DNA of 64,000 nt from Siphonodentalium dalli (Eukaryota > Mollusca > Scaphopoda > Gadilida > Siphonodentaliidae). The DNA lies in assembly GCA_032622095.1 (NCBI GenBank), contig CP136065.1, positions 61,735,094 through 61,799,093 of the forward strand. Direction: 5' to 3'. Below the pieces are notes generated by a model. That model was not told where the DNA came from, ran no database searches, and saw only the letters and a program-made list of their open reading frames with translations. Shown piece after piece: positions 22,306 to 33,706 of the stretch; the first letter of the stretch is position 1, and the number at the start of each line of letters is the position of its first letter. The translations under genes and the position numbers were made by a program.

Positions 22306-22984
22306 TAAGCACCTACTCGGAATGCAGGAACATGCATCTATGGTTGATACCTATTTTACTCATTAAGCTCTACTCTAGTGGAAATTCGAATTTACTTGAT
22401 TTTCACAGCTATACACGAAGCATGGAGATTAACTGTGGTCAGAATATTGATGGTGAATGTTGGGTTTCAGTCGCTGCACTGAAGTTGGTCAAATGTAACT
22501 GGCGTGGGAAGCATGAAAGCAAAGCCTATACCGCTATAGTAAAGATTTCAGCTGCACCGAAATGTCCGTTTATCAGTAGCACAAATCCTGCGAAACACAG
22601 ATTCTCTCAGTGCATGTGGGATAGACTCCTATGACAACGATTGAGTTAATGACAGCGAACAACTGTGGTTTTAAAACTAGTCAGTGGACAACAATACAGA
22701 CAAGTATCAAATAAAACAATGATATAATATGTAATCACATCGTGAACAGTCTTGTTGTGAATATTTTCATTTGATTGAACAAGCTGCATATTATCGAAAC
22801 TACAAAACCATTCGACACTTACTTTTGCCAATTACTGTATCTTGAGGCATAACTATATCATATGTTGCAACTATTAAATCACAGATAGTTACAGTGGGTC
22901 AAACACGAGTGTTAAACTTCATATATTTGCGCACGATTGCCAATAAGTGATATTACAATCAACGTTTGAGCATAACACGAAATT

Positions 22985-23340
22985 CTCCATAGGGTTAAGT
23001 GTTAAATTTTGATCGCAACTGTAGCCAGCAAGAATCATCTGATCACATCCATTCCTTTTAAAACTACGTCTGTGTTTCATACTTAGAATTTTTTAGGAAT
23101 ATCAGTGCGCGCATATCATCATACGCGAAATAGCGCCATCTATCCAAAGTACTAGAATCTCCATAGGGCTCAGTGTTAAATTTTGATCACAACTGTAGCC
23201 AACAAGAATGAACCGATCACATCAAAATTTTCAAAAAATACATGTAATGGTCATATCTAGTAGTTTGGAGAAGTTTCAAATCGCACCGATCACCATACGC
23301 CAGATGGCACCATATACTGTTTTCTGTAAATACGAAACGC
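22985..23340 (+). repeat. Tandem duplication, ~174-bp period
   Basis: CTCCATAGGG(T/C)T.AGTGTTAAATTTT starts at 22985 and again at 23159. Each copy continues AACTGTAGCCA(G/A)CAAGAAT, then a GCGC/CACC...CATACGC(G/C)A(A/G)AT(A/G)GC block. The second copy runs to about 23335. Confidence 0.8.
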
Positions 23341-23496
23341 TCTCTAAATGATGTTGACCCCGATTTAGGCCGACCCGCCAAAATTCAAGAATGGAAACAA
23401 GTCAACCCCGAAAACACACCTACTAGTCATACATAATCCGTTTTCAGATCGCTTTTAACAAACCAAAAATGCAAAATGACATAAGGAATCCGACTA

Positions 23497-23555
23497 CATT
23501 CCAATGTACACTTCCATAACTGAATGGGAGAATCCATTTAGTATTGAAGGGGTTA
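23497..23555. mobile_element. Family J right end, continuation after the 5.5-kb insert
   Basis: CATTCCAATGTACACTTCC then ATAACTGAATGGGAGAATCC and AGTATTGAAGGGG, ending at TTAA 23552-23555. It joins the J fragment ending at 18020. Confidence 0.8.
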
Positions 23556-24187
23556 AATCAGGAATGGCTTGGTGATTCCTCTAATTTGTTTCCCTGTCTT
23601 GTTCCCATACTGCTGATACCAGCAGCAGACAAGACAATCAATGCAAATTCCAATACAGTAAAACCAAACTGAACACCCTTCGTACCAGCCCTTCTGTTCG
23701 GTTTAGAGAGGTGTTCGGTTTATATTAAATCGAACTGCGATCGGAATGTATTGATGTCGTTACTAAGACTAAGAGTTGCCGAGGCACAACCAACTCATTA
23801 TTGATTAATTAAACTGTATTGAATAAAGTACCAATTAAATATTAATATCAATAGTTAAAATGTGTTATAATAAGAATTAAAACATGATGATATAATACAT
23901 GTATAGATATGACAGGAAACATGGAAAAGATCAATTGGATGGTGATTTTTTTTTAAATTTCGTTGGTATAGTAGTTTTTGTACTATTGAATATTACATGT
24001 AATACCAATTTAATCAGCATTTGATCAATGTCTGATTAGATAAGTGTATGCTTATTTAACACTTTGAGTGAACAATGGTGATGTCACAGATAATACAGCG
24101 CTGACACTATGTTTTTACACCAATCACTGAGCTGAATTGGACGATGGTAGTGTATTGTCACCAATAAATTTTAATCAACCTCTCACA

Positions 24188-24355
24188 ATGAATGAGCCGT
24201 CACGACCACACCGAGTTGAATGTATAGACCAGAAATTTAAACTTATAAAGGATCCCCCAGTCTACACTAGAACCAAAACGAGCTCAGAATCAAGTACATG
24301 TATGTCAAATCTACCGCACGTGCATTCGGTTGGTATCGCTTTCCAGTTTATAGAG
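24188..24355 (+). other. Weak exon candidate
   Basis: An ATG at 24188 opens 56 codons (MNEPSRPHRVECIDQKFKLI and on) to a donor-like GAG|GTAATT at 24355, in phase 0. Composition is less AT-biased than the flanks. There is no recognised domain, no clear acceptor or promoter, and the phase differs from the three better exons. A chance frame is the main alternative. Confidence 0.2.
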
Positions 24356-24463
24356 GTAATTTTTAGTGAGAATGCACTTGGGTGAATCCGGAATTCCACC
24401 AACCGGAGTCTCCACCAGCCGAGGAGACACAATTAAGCTGAAGAATTTGCCCGCTTTCCTCGG

Positions 24464-24572
24464 CGAGAGCTTTCCGATGAATGGCAACAAGCCTTATTTC
24501 CGACTAAATCCTGAAAAGTTACCCATAATTCTGCTGTGGTTAAGGAGTCAATTATTTAGAGCATTACTGTAT
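24464..24572. mobile_element. Family B, right half
   Basis: GAGAGCTTTCCGATGAATGG through ATTCTGCTGTGGTTAAGGAG to GCATTACTGTA. The left arm is absent. Confidence 0.85.
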
Positions 24573-25169
24573 AAGAGAACGCACTGGTATATCGGGTCTT
24601 TAATGTGCAGCTTCCGTCTTAAATGGGTTAAGTTGAAGGGAACTTGGACTATCCGTTATGTTGCTGGTGCTCGGACCCTACCTGCTGCGACCCCATCATC
24701 TCCATCTCGCTACATTTACTTAAGGGTTGCAACAGTTGATCACAAGTGCAAATAGCCTTGAAAATCAATGCTTCATCAGTGAATTCCTGTTGGTAGAATT
24801 AGATCGACACATAATAAGTTCATTATCTTTCTTTGTGATGTAATTTCGTTGTCACATTAGATTGACACGAAATTCACTGATCAATATGTTTTCATTAGGC
24901 ATAGATTCATTAGTTGTCATTAAATACGATGCAGTCAATATGATTGCATCTCGTAATAACTCAAGTAAATCGGCTCAACTCGTGTGTCACTCAAGGTCAT
25001 GTATTAAGCAGAACACTGCCAAAGGTCATCCAGGAGTACATCAGCTTGTGGTTTGCCTTCGTTTCAGCCGATGGGCATATCACTTAGAATCTAATATGTC
25101 GGAGAGAAACTGACAAACTTGCCCAGACTCATGTATCCAGTTATATTTTTTCCAGAGTTGTCATTTTGC

Positions 25170-26680
25170 CCCGCCAGCTTTATAGCAACTCAGCAGTACC
25201 TACCAACATCATAGCAATTCAGCAGGACCTACCAACATCATAACAATTCAGCAGGACCTACCAACATCATAGCAATTCAGCAGGACCTACCAACATCATA
25301 GCAATTCAGCAGGACCTACCAACATCATAGAAATTCAGCAGGACCTACCAACATCATAGCAATTCAGCAGGACCCATGAACACTATAATAATTCAGCAGG
25401 ACCCACCAACATCATAGCAATTCAGCAGGACCCACCAACACCATAGCAATTCAGCGGGACCCACCAACATCATAGCAATTCAGCAGGACCCACCAACATC
25501 GTAGCAATTCAGCAGGACCCACCAACACCATAGCATTTCAGCAGGACCTACCAACATCATAGCAATTCAGCAGGACCTACCAACATCATAGCATTTCAGC
25601 AGGACCCACCAACATCATAGAAATTCAGCAGGTCGACCCACCAGCATCATAGCAATTCAGCAGGACCCACCAGCTTCATAGCAATTCAGCAGGACACACC
25701 AAATCATAGTAATTTAGCAGGACCCACAAAAATCATAGTAATTCAGCAGGACCCACCAAAATCATAGTAATTCAGCAGGACCCACCAAAATCATAGTAAT
25801 TCAGCAGGACCCACCAGCATCATAGTAATTCAGCAGGACACACCAGCATCATAACAATTCACAAGGACCCACCAAAATCATAGTTATTCAGCAGGACCCA
25901 CCAAAATCATAGTAATTCAGCAGGACCCACCAAAATCATAGTAATTCAGCAGGACCCACCAGCATCATAGTAATTCAGCAGGACCCACCAACATCATAGT
26001 AATTCAGCAGGACCCACGAACATCATAGTAATTCAACAGGACCCACCTGCTTCATAGCAATTCAGTAGGACCCACCAGCATCATAGCAATTCAGCAGGAC
26101 CCACCAGCATCATAGCAATTCAGCAGGACCCACCAGCATCATAGCAATTCAGCAGGACACACCTACATCATAGTAATTCAGCAGGACCCACCAGCTTCAT
26201 AGCAATTCAGCAGGACACACCAGCATCATGGTAATTCAGCAGGACCCACCAGCTTCATAGCAATTCAGCAGGACCCACCAGCATCATGGTAATTCAGCAG
26301 GACCCACCAGCTTCATAGCAATTCAGCAGGACCCACCAGCATCATAGCAATTCAGCAGGACCCACCAGCATCATAGCAATTCATCAGGACCCACCAGCAT
26401 CATAGCAATTCAGCAGGACCCACCAGCATCATAGTAATTCAGTAGGACACACCAACATCATAGTAATTCAGCAGGACACACCAGCATCATAGCAATTCAG
26501 CAGGACCCACCAGCATCATAGTAATTCACTAGGACACACCAACATCATAGTAATTCAGCAGGACACACCAACATCATAGTAATTCAGCAGGACACACCAA
26601 CACCATAGCAATTCAACAGGACACACCTGAGCTTTTTAGTAATTCACTAGGACACACCAACATCATAGTAATTCAGCATG
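25170..26680 (+). repeat. Minisatellite, 29-bp unit, ~52 copies
   Basis: The unit reads CAGGACCCACCAACATCATA then GCAATTCAG. Variants are clustered: CCTACC dominates the first third, CCACCAAAATCATAG a block near 25710-25940, and CCACCAGCATCATAG later, as expected from local amplification. It is followed directly by family J sequence at 26681, so the array may lie inside a J. Confidence 0.95.
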
Positions 26681-26785
26681 CAGCTCATTTTTGTTCTGGA
26701 CACCCATCCAAATGAATAATAGACCATTCCAATGTATACTTTTATAACTGAGAGGGAGAATCCATGTAATACAGAAAGGGTATAA
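26681..26785. mobile_element. Family J right end
   Basis: CAAATGAATAATAGACCATT then CCAATGTATACTTTTATAAC and a final AATACAGAAAGGGTATAA, a degenerate TTAA terminus. It abuts the minisatellite. Confidence 0.75.
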
Positions 26786-26947
26786 CCAGGGGTGAAGACT
26801 AAATTCTGTCTCATTCACATTATAACTGATCAAGTTTGCCTCGGCACTTAAAGAGTTAATGGCATTGGTTGGTAAGGCCACGCAAAGTATTTTTTTCCAT
26901 TTATGAGGCCAAAGGATGATAGTGTGCAGTTTTTAATTTAATTATTT

Positions 26948-27416
26948 ATAGCCATCCCCCCCCACCCTGCCCATGAGTTATGCCGGGAGGGGGGGTTATA
27001 GGAGTCAGCTTGTCTATCTGTCCGTCCGTCTGTCTGTCAAGCCATCCATAGACGCAACTTTGTCCGAGCTACATTTTTCAGGCAATTTTGTTTAAGTTTG
27101 GCGCAGATATTTAGAACCATGAAACCTGTGCACCTGTGATTATGAGGTCCGTCCGACCTTTTTTTTTATGGAGTTATGCCCCTTTTTTGACTTGGAGAAT
27201 TTTCTCAAGATGCATAATTTTGTGCGAACTTGTATTCCCACATTTTTCAGTCAATTTTTTTTAAACTTTGCACATGCAGATATTTGGTACCATGGGAACT
27301 GTCCGTCTTTTCAACTAAATGTTTTTCGCGACATGCCAAATTTTGTCTGAGCTTGTATTCTTAAATTTTCCAGTAATTTTTTTTTTTAATTTGGCACAGA
27401 GGCCGATCAGGCAATT
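26948..27416 (+). mobile_element. Family H-like element, partial
   Basis: It opens with a C-run and G-run hairpin (CCATCCCCCCCCACCC and GGGAGGGGGGGTTATAGG), then GTCTATCTGTCCGTCCGTC. Units follow with GAGTTATGCCCCTTTTTTGA and TTTTTCAG(G/T)CAATTTT, spaced about 150 bp. No clear 3' hairpin is found; the right boundary is a guess. Confidence 0.6.
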
Positions 27417-27901
27417 TTATATAATCTGTCTGATGAGGTAACATATAAATATGATCATACCACAATCTCTTTCCTTCTTGTATCCTGAAAAAAATTGAGG
27501 GTATCCTCAGTCCCATTGGGAGAGTTCACATGTAGTTATTTCTGGGGGTCATGCGAATGAAGTATTCCACCTCTGCATCCACGAGCTGTGGGGTTTAATT
27601 TTAGTTGCCCGTGGCCATTATTTTCCGATCAGATGTCCATAAAAGTCAGTTGATAGATTCCATGTCATTTATTTCTTTGAAATATCGGCCAATAAAATAT
27701 CATCGACACATCTATTATTCAGTTTGCATATGTAAACTTGCACATGCGGGTTACGGGACCATGCGTGTGGGCTGAGAAATGGGAAATTGACATTGCGTAG
27801 CCTAAAGTGCATTAGATATTTCCATATTTATAGAATGTGTGATGTTTGGTATAAACTAATGGGAGGATTTCGCATGAAGGCTTATTATACGTGGCTTAAA
27901 T

Positions 27902-28341
27902 CCAAGCCAGAGTTTAGTGTGTCTGTCATTTGCAGATTGAGGTCACCAGAGGGTGAATTTAGTGACGCTATCCTGCATAGCGGGCTCGCATCACCAAATT
28001 CACCCTCTTGGGACCTCATCTGCTATGGGAGACATAGACTCAGATTGAATTTCCCAAATGTTGAATATGGTGATGTACACCCATTGGGAACCTTGATTAT
28101 GCAATGTGTCATCTGCCAATTGGGGATATTGAGAAACTAAACTAAAAAAGAAATAGAATCTATGTGAAGAAGTTTCTATAGAAATTTGATGATAAAGAAA
28201 CTTTCCAGAGAAGATGAGGCCTAAGCAGAATGAGGTCCCCAGGGGGTGAATTTAATGATGCTAGCCCGCTATGAATCACTAAATTCATCTTTTGGGGACC
28301 TCATTCTGCAAATGACAGGCACCTAATTATCCTCAGGCCTA
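27902..28341. mobile_element. Family A element, full length (~440 bp)
   Basis: The ends CCAAGCCAGAGTTTAGTGTG and TAATTATCCTCAGGCCT are inverse relatives. Both palindromes are present, with the inner GGATATTGAGAAACTAAAC type spacer. Confidence 0.9.
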
Positions 28342-28784
28342 CTAATTATACATGGCTTAAGTTCTGTCTGTCTGGATACCAAATATCTCTCTTCCTCAAA
28401 CCTGCCGACTTCAATATCAGCTCATCAACAGGTACCCCTCTGAATTTGGACAAATGAGACCACAAAACTTGTGAGATCTCATGACATCTGTGCATGACTA
28501 AATCAAATTTGTTGATAGACTATTTTATAAATTTCAATAATGATGTGATGTTTGGAATGCAGGAGCACCGACACTATAAATCAATCTCGAGATGTCTGGA
28601 ATGTAAAGTCAGCATTTGTGAAGCCGAATCTTTAAGTATTGTGCAAAAAGTCATTTAAAATTTTCATGAATATTCATGGTCTTCACAAAAAAAAACTCAA
28701 ACTTGACTCCTCCAGATGGTAATTACCCTGACATTGTGACACTGAAGTAGATTAGCTAGGGCATCTTGGCTAGGAGTAAAATAA

Positions 28785-29187
28785 GGTCACATTGGTATAA
28801 AAATGGTTTGGAGCGACATCTAGCGGATGCGGGATGAAAATTATAGGAGAATAAAATACACACTGGGCCCTAATTGATCAATATATAACCTTGTGTGTTT
28901 TTAGCATAAAAAAATACATCACACCTCTTCCATATGGATTCCATAGGTCATATAGCCATTGGCACAGGAATTAACCCTTTGTAATAAGTTTGAGTTTGTG
29001 TGGTCTGAAAAAATGACATATTTACGAAAACACAAGATTTAAAGGCGAATTCCCTGCAGATATATTTTTTTTGGCATAAAAAGTTACCAGATTAAAAGAA
29101 AATTCTGGTCTTAGCATTATATTGTAAATAGTGTACACTAAAACGTTTGCACGGAGGCCTATGGGAAACATTTACACCAGTGTAACC
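28785..29187. mobile_element. Family E, old diverged copy
   Basis: Starts GGTCACATTGGTATAAAA (decayed) and ends TTTACACCAGTGTAACC (intact), with ATAA directly on both sides (28781-28784 and 29188-29191). Shared blocks with the 40637 copy include GACATCTAGCGGATG, GGCACAGGAATTAACCC, TTTAAAGGCGAATTCCCTG and GAGGCCTATGG. It supports a 4-bp target duplication for the family. Confidence 0.85.
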
Positions 29188-29214
29188 ATAAACAGTACAA
29201 CGTAGCATTTTGCT

Positions 29215-30243
29215 CAAGCCATGAAATAGTGTGTCATTTGCAGAATGAGGTCCCCAGAGGGTGAATTTAGTGACACCACCCTGCACAGTGGGCTACCATC
29301 AGCAAATTCACCTGCTGGGGACCACATTCTGATTCTGCTTAGGTCTCATCTTCTGGAAAGTATCTATAGTCTCAAATTAACATTGTTTTAAGTTACTTTT
29401 TCCCTTCTATTCAGTTTATATATCCCCTAATTTGCAGAAGATAAAATGCATAATCGAGGCGACTAATCGGTGAACATCACCAACTTCAACTGGGAACTTC
29501 AATCTGATCCTGGGCCTCCCATAGTAGTTGAGGCCTCAGTAGAATGATATTCCCAGAAGGTGAATTTGGTGATGCTAGTACGCAGTGCGGGAATTCTCCC
29601 AACAAATAATCGTAGCAAACTCCTTTTCTTGACTAAGCTAGTTATCTACATTTTTGTCTCCCGATGTTCTGAAAGAAAAGGGGGACTATAGAAACAGGCT
29701 TTGTCCGTCCGTCCGTCCGTCCGTCTGTCACACTTTTGAGTACCTTCATGGTGTAATCATCTCCTCTACAGATTTCATCCCAGAAATTTGAAGCTTCAGA
29801 ATATTGTTGCCCATATATTGAAGATGTGCAACATGTATATAGATGATGGAAAAATTATTTTTTAATGGAGTTATTAACCCTTTTCGACTTATAATTTTCT
29901 GTATGAGGGTACCTTCATGGTGTAATCAACTCCTCCTACAGTTTTGATCGTAAATATTTGAAACTTCAGAGTATTGTTACCCTACCCACCTATTGGAGAT
30001 GTGCAACATGTATATAGATGATGGAATTTTTTTTTTTAACTGAGTTATTAACCCTTTTCGACTTGCAACATTTAAAAACAAATTTTAATTTCTTTAACAA
30101 AGCGGCATTGACTTGCCACGTTGTCGGGGGGACACTGGTCGGCTGACCTTTTATTCAGTCTAAGTTGATTAAATATTCACATAACCGCTGTGCAGGGTAG
30201 TGTCACTAATTCACTCTCTGGGGACCTCATTCTGCAAATTTCA
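29215..30243. mobile_element. Family A element interrupted by an H element
   Basis: The left palindrome and inner region run to GATGCTAGTACGCAGTGCGG at about 29592; the right arm resumes near 30190 with GCTGTGCAGGGTAGTGTCAC and ends CCTCATTCTGCAAATTTC. About 590 bp, mostly the H element at 29652-30150, separate the two parts. Confidence 0.75.
29652..30150 (+). mobile_element. Family H element nested in A
   Basis: It opens with GTCTCCCGATGTTC and AAAGGGGGACTATAG, then TTTGTCCGTCCGTCCGTCCG. Two ~190-bp units share ACCTTCATGGTGTAATCA, GATGTGCAACATGTATATAG and GAGTTATTAACCCTTTTCGA. It closes with GCATTGACTTGCCACGTTG and GTCGGGGGGACACTGG. Confidence 0.7.
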
Positions 30244-30324
30244 TGGCTCGTATTTATGTCAGACTTCTTGCCCTTGTTAGAACATGGCTCGTATTTATGT
30301 CAGACTTCTTGCCCTTGTTAGAAA
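30242..30324 (+). repeat. 41-bp perfect tandem duplication
   Basis: CATGGCTCGTATTTATGTCA then GACTTCTTGCCCTTGTTAGAA occurs twice in a row with no differences, so it is recent. Confidence 0.95.
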
Positions 30325-30555
30325 TACTAAACAAGATTCTCCATCGTTTCTTCACAATTAACATTGTTTACTCTAGTACCAACCTGTTGGATTTGAATAT
30401 CTTTGGAATATTGATAGGTCAATAACAGCAAAATGATTCACTGGGTTTTATCCATTGATTTCATTCCTCAGAGTGACATACCTTATTAGATTTAGAAAAT
30501 AACAAAATTGTTCATCCATACAAAAATTTAATTTTCGCACTTTCCAAAGTGAGCG

Positions 30556-30557
<2 letters not shown>

Positions 30558-30588
<31 letters not shown>
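30558..30588 (+). repeat. Poly(G) tract, 31 G
   Basis: The longest homopolymer in the window. On the minus strand it creates a polyproline stretch in an otherwise meaningless frame. Its true length may be misread by sequencing. Confidence 0.9.
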
Positions 30589-30589
<1 letters not shown>

Positions 30590-31033
30590 GGAATATGCCA
30601 TGTTTGGGTGTTTGCACTTGTTATTATTAGGAGGTCTAGGTAACTATTAGTAGTGGCGGACCCACAAATTTTGGAACACACAAAAGTCATAAGTTGCTAT
30701 ATCATGAAACTTGATATAAAACAAAAAATCCATCGAAAATTATCTCACAACTGCATCCATAATATAGTCCTGACACAACATGATGATATTTTTTTTATTA
30801 TTCAGTTCAATGCACCAATACTGTTTTAGTGTTTATATATTTCCAAATTGTCGAAGAAAAAGTAGATTTGTGTGTAAAGTAACTTGAAGTCGCTATTTTT
30901 AAATAAAATAAATGGTAAAACATGTGTATTTGTTTATATCCACGGTGGGGGTTTTGAGGTTGGTGAGTATTCAAAATGTGCAAAATGCACAAAACATAAT
31001 ATATGAGGAACTTACACAAAACATAGCATTTTT

Positions 31034-31412
31034 TACTGTTGCAAGCATATGCTAGTTTATTTTTTAAACAAGTTGATACCTTATTTGTTTGGAAATACTC
31101 AGTAGTTTTCTATAACATTCTGACCAAAGTTGCCAGTCGGAGTCTCGTGGAATTCACAAATCCATACATCTAGGAGATTCCTTCGACTGACAACATTGGT
31201 CAGAATGTTAGAGCAAACAACTGTGAGTATGGACACAAATGAGGTGTCCAGCTTGTTTGTATAGCATATGCTCGTAGCTGCCAAACTAGTATGTAATATA
31301 TCATTATCCTAGTTTATTACATTTTCTTTTGTTTCTGGTTGCGTTTGCGATCGCCCTCGGCCCATTTTGAATGTGTGATACTCGTCAACTCGAAACCACG
31401 TGGTTCCCCACG
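31034..31412. mobile_element. Family G element, copy 2 (opposite orientation)
   Basis: Contains CAAGCATATGCTAGTTTATT, TAACATTCTGACCAAAGTTG, CATATGCTCGTAGC and CCCATTTTGAATGTGTGATA, ending CTCGAAACCACGTGGTTCCC. It is the reverse complement of 16155-16622, missing the outer left end. Confidence 0.75.
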
Positions 31413-31938
31413 TTGTATATCCATCCGATCGAGTCATCAAGGGAGATAAACCCTGCATGTAGTTTTGGGAATTTACTGATATTGTACTTATGATGACACA
31501 TTTTTGCATGGGAGATCATTTTGTTGGCTTGAATGCATGGCGACCAAATGTGCAAGTATGACAATATTTAATGCAGATGATTTGAGTTGTGTAACTTTGA
31601 TATCATTTCAATATCAAATATCGTTAATACAAATGCCGAATTAAACACGGGTTGCATTTCCCTTATTCACAGTACTGCAAAATCAAGGTACCTAATCATC
31701 TGGCGCTATATCTCAGTAATTAGTGGTGCAGCTGGTATGTCCTAATCTCATGCAACCCCTGGAGGGGATAACACATCTGATTCTCTAAGCTAGTTCCCTA
31801 TGGGATGGTTTAGTCTAATCCTCTAAAGCTATGACAGTAGTGTTTGTGATCTCTTGCGGCTTACAGTGTTTCTCTCAACAAGAGAGTTGTCACAGATGAC
31901 TCTCAAAACTCATGTATTATATACAACAAGCTTTAGCA

Positions 31939-32364
31939 TTGAGCCTTCCATGACTGGAACTTTCTGAAATTTTGCGAAAACCTTGTGCCAATGCATTCTC
32001 TTATATAATTGCGAGTCTCCCAAGGGAGGCCTCACATATCTAAGAAAATGCATTGGCTAACAATATTTACCTTGACCTTGTAAGTCAGTGCATTCTAATA
32101 TACAGTAATGCCCTAAATAAAACGACTCCTTAACCCACAGCATAATTATGGGTATTTTTCAGGATTTAGTCAGAAATATGACTTGAAAGCTCTCACGGAC
32201 TAAATCCTGAAAAATTACCCATAATTCTGCTGTGGTTATGGAGTCGATTATTTAGAGCATTACTGTATGTGAGACTCTCTATGGGAGACTCGCATATATA
32301 AGATAATGCACTGGCACTGGATCTTTAATGCTGCATCAGCACAGCTCTCATCATGAAAGGTTAA
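31939..32364. mobile_element. Family C element interrupted by B
   Basis: Opens TTGAGCCTTCCATGACTGG (first bases decayed from TTAACCC), has hairpin 1 at about 31990-32060 and AACAATATTTACCTTGACCT. It is split by a B element at TA in hairpin 2, then ends ATCTTTAATGCTGCATCAGC to CATCATGAAAGG and TTAA at 32361. Confidence 0.8.
32101..32267. mobile_element. Family B hairpin MITE nested in C
   Basis: TACAGTAATGCCCTAAATAA to AGAGCATTACTGTA, with TA at each side. The hairpin tip (GGCTTGTTGCC... portion) is partly deleted. Confidence 0.88.
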
Positions 32365-32365
32365 A

Positions 32366-32703
32366 TTAACCCATTCTTCACTAAATTGTTTCTCCTATTC
32401 AGTTATAATTGTTTCTCCTATTCAGTTATAAAAGCATACATTGTAATGGTCTATTATTCAACTGGAGGGGTGCATAGATTAGCCCTGGAAATAGTGTATC
32501 TAACATTTGCAGTATGATGTCCCCAGAGGATGAAATTTAGTGACGCTACCTCACACGCTGATATTCATCCTCTGGGAATCTTATTCTGTCCCGATGTTTT
32601 TCTGCTCTTTTTCTCTTGAATACCCTCCAATTGAATAATAGATCATTCCAATGTATAACTTGATAACTGAATGGGAGAATCCATTTAGTGTAGAAGGGGG
32701 TTA
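32366..32703. mobile_element. Family J element interrupted by A; both ends present
   Basis: The left TTAACCCATTCTTCACTAAA and the right end read inversely, TTAACCCCCTTCTACACTAA, share ~85-95 bp (through CATTCAGTTAT, ATTG(G)AATG(G/A)TCTATTATTCAA and GGAGGG). This is the clearest copy defining J as a TTAA-targeting element with long inverted ends. A ~107-bp A fragment sits in the middle. Confidence 0.8.
32483..32589. mobile_element. Family A fragment nested in J
   Basis: CCCTGGAAATAGTGTATCTA then ACATTTGCAG and one decayed palindrome up to ATCTTATTCTG. Confidence 0.75.
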
Positions 32704-33134
32704 ATGCATAAACTCTTTAATTTTTGACCCAATGTCCTGCGGAAAACTAACAGAATTTGACAGGGAAAAAAATTCATTTGGCAAAACAAAATTAAAAATA
32801 ATTGTGGTTCAGTGTGGACCCTGGATATAATAAATTCAATAGATGCGATGGTTTGTGCACTCTTGAGAACTCTAATTCTCAGCGTTTTGGTTTAAATAAC
32901 TCTGGGAGACAAGTATGGTAAATCCACTCTGTGTCCATTAGTAAAGTATACATCTGAGATATCTCTTTTTTTGTAAGAATTCACTTCGTAGGACTGATTG
33001 ATCATGTGATTATATCGTCTCGTACTCATCTCATACTCGGCTGCGCCATGAGACCTGATCAATGGTTGTCTTCACTAACTTTGTTAGCATTTTTCTGGCC
33101 CCCTTGGGCTCGTGTGATCTAATTGATGGTAGCC

Positions 33135-33320
33135 CAAGCCTGCTAATAGAATGTCTGTCATATGCAGAATGAATGAATGAATTTAGTGATGCTATCCCGC
33201 ATGGTCATCAAAATTCACCCCTCTGGGGGACCTCATTCTGCTTAGGCCTCAACTGCTATGGGAGGTCATGGATCTAATTGAAATTCACCAGTTGAAGTTG
33301 GTGATGTTACACCACATACA
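33135..33320. mobile_element. Family A, left half
   Basis: CAAGCCTGCTAATAGAATG, CTGTCATATGCAGAATGAAT (GAAT expanded to three units), the palindrome to CCTCATTCTGCTTAGGCCTC, then inner sequence to about 33320. The right half is missing. Confidence 0.75.
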
Positions 33321-33663
33321 AGACTTAATTACACCACATACAAGACTTTAATTGCAGTTGACATGCATGCTGCCATATAAGTATTCTCTGCTGATTCTGT
33401 GCTTTTAACATCACCACCTGCGATTGCATAATATTGATGATGTCATAAAGGTAGACACAATTAACTCCGACTCTGATTCCATGTTTTAAGATTGTCATGT
33501 CATGTCATTGTGATGTCATATCAGTTTTAGCGACGAAACAACCGATGGAGGGTATTATTTATTTATTTTTCGGCTTATTCATTATGCGATAGTTGTGGTA
33601 CTTGGTTCATTGTGTTCATAATAGGTGTTTTCCGATAGTGTTGTATTCATGAGGATAGCAATC

Positions 33664-33706
33664 CTTTAATGTTACACCAGCGCAGATCACATCATGAAAG
33701 GGTTGA
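33664..33706. mobile_element. Family C, 3' end fragment
   Basis: CTTTAATGTTACACCAGCGC then AGATCACATCATGAAAGGGT. A 65-codon frame beginning at the ATG of CATCATGAAAGG runs on past the element; I do not regard it as a gene. Confidence 0.65.

Larger units (their letters stand above)
18021..23496. mobile_element. Large inverted-ended element (~5.5 kb) inserted in a J element
   Basis: The left end TAGTCGGATTCCTTATGTC is repeated exactly, inverted, at the right end (GACATAAGGAATCCGACTA). A subterminal GTTAAAAGCGAT followed by TGA(A/G)AACGG or its equivalent also matches at both ends. J sequence is cut at AATAATAGACCAT (18008-18020) and resumes at CATTCCAATGTACAC (23497), giving the 3-bp duplication CAT. 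A degenerate copy of the left end (CAGATTCCTTTGGTCG and on) lies inside at 18555-18625. No transposase is recognised; two other elements (19460-20482, 21657-22305) have landed inside. The class is unknown. Confidence 0.78.

Noticed and set aside
24366-24755. 129-codon frame
   Set aside because: Its middle is a family B MITE arm (24464-24572); the remainder has no recognised domain.
25170-26680. CRISPR array
   Set aside because: Units are contiguous with no unique spacers, and the context is an animal genome; it is a minisatellite.
29700-29730. CCGT runs as simple microsatellites
   Set aside because: They always occur just inside the 5' end of H-type elements, so they are described as parts of those elements.
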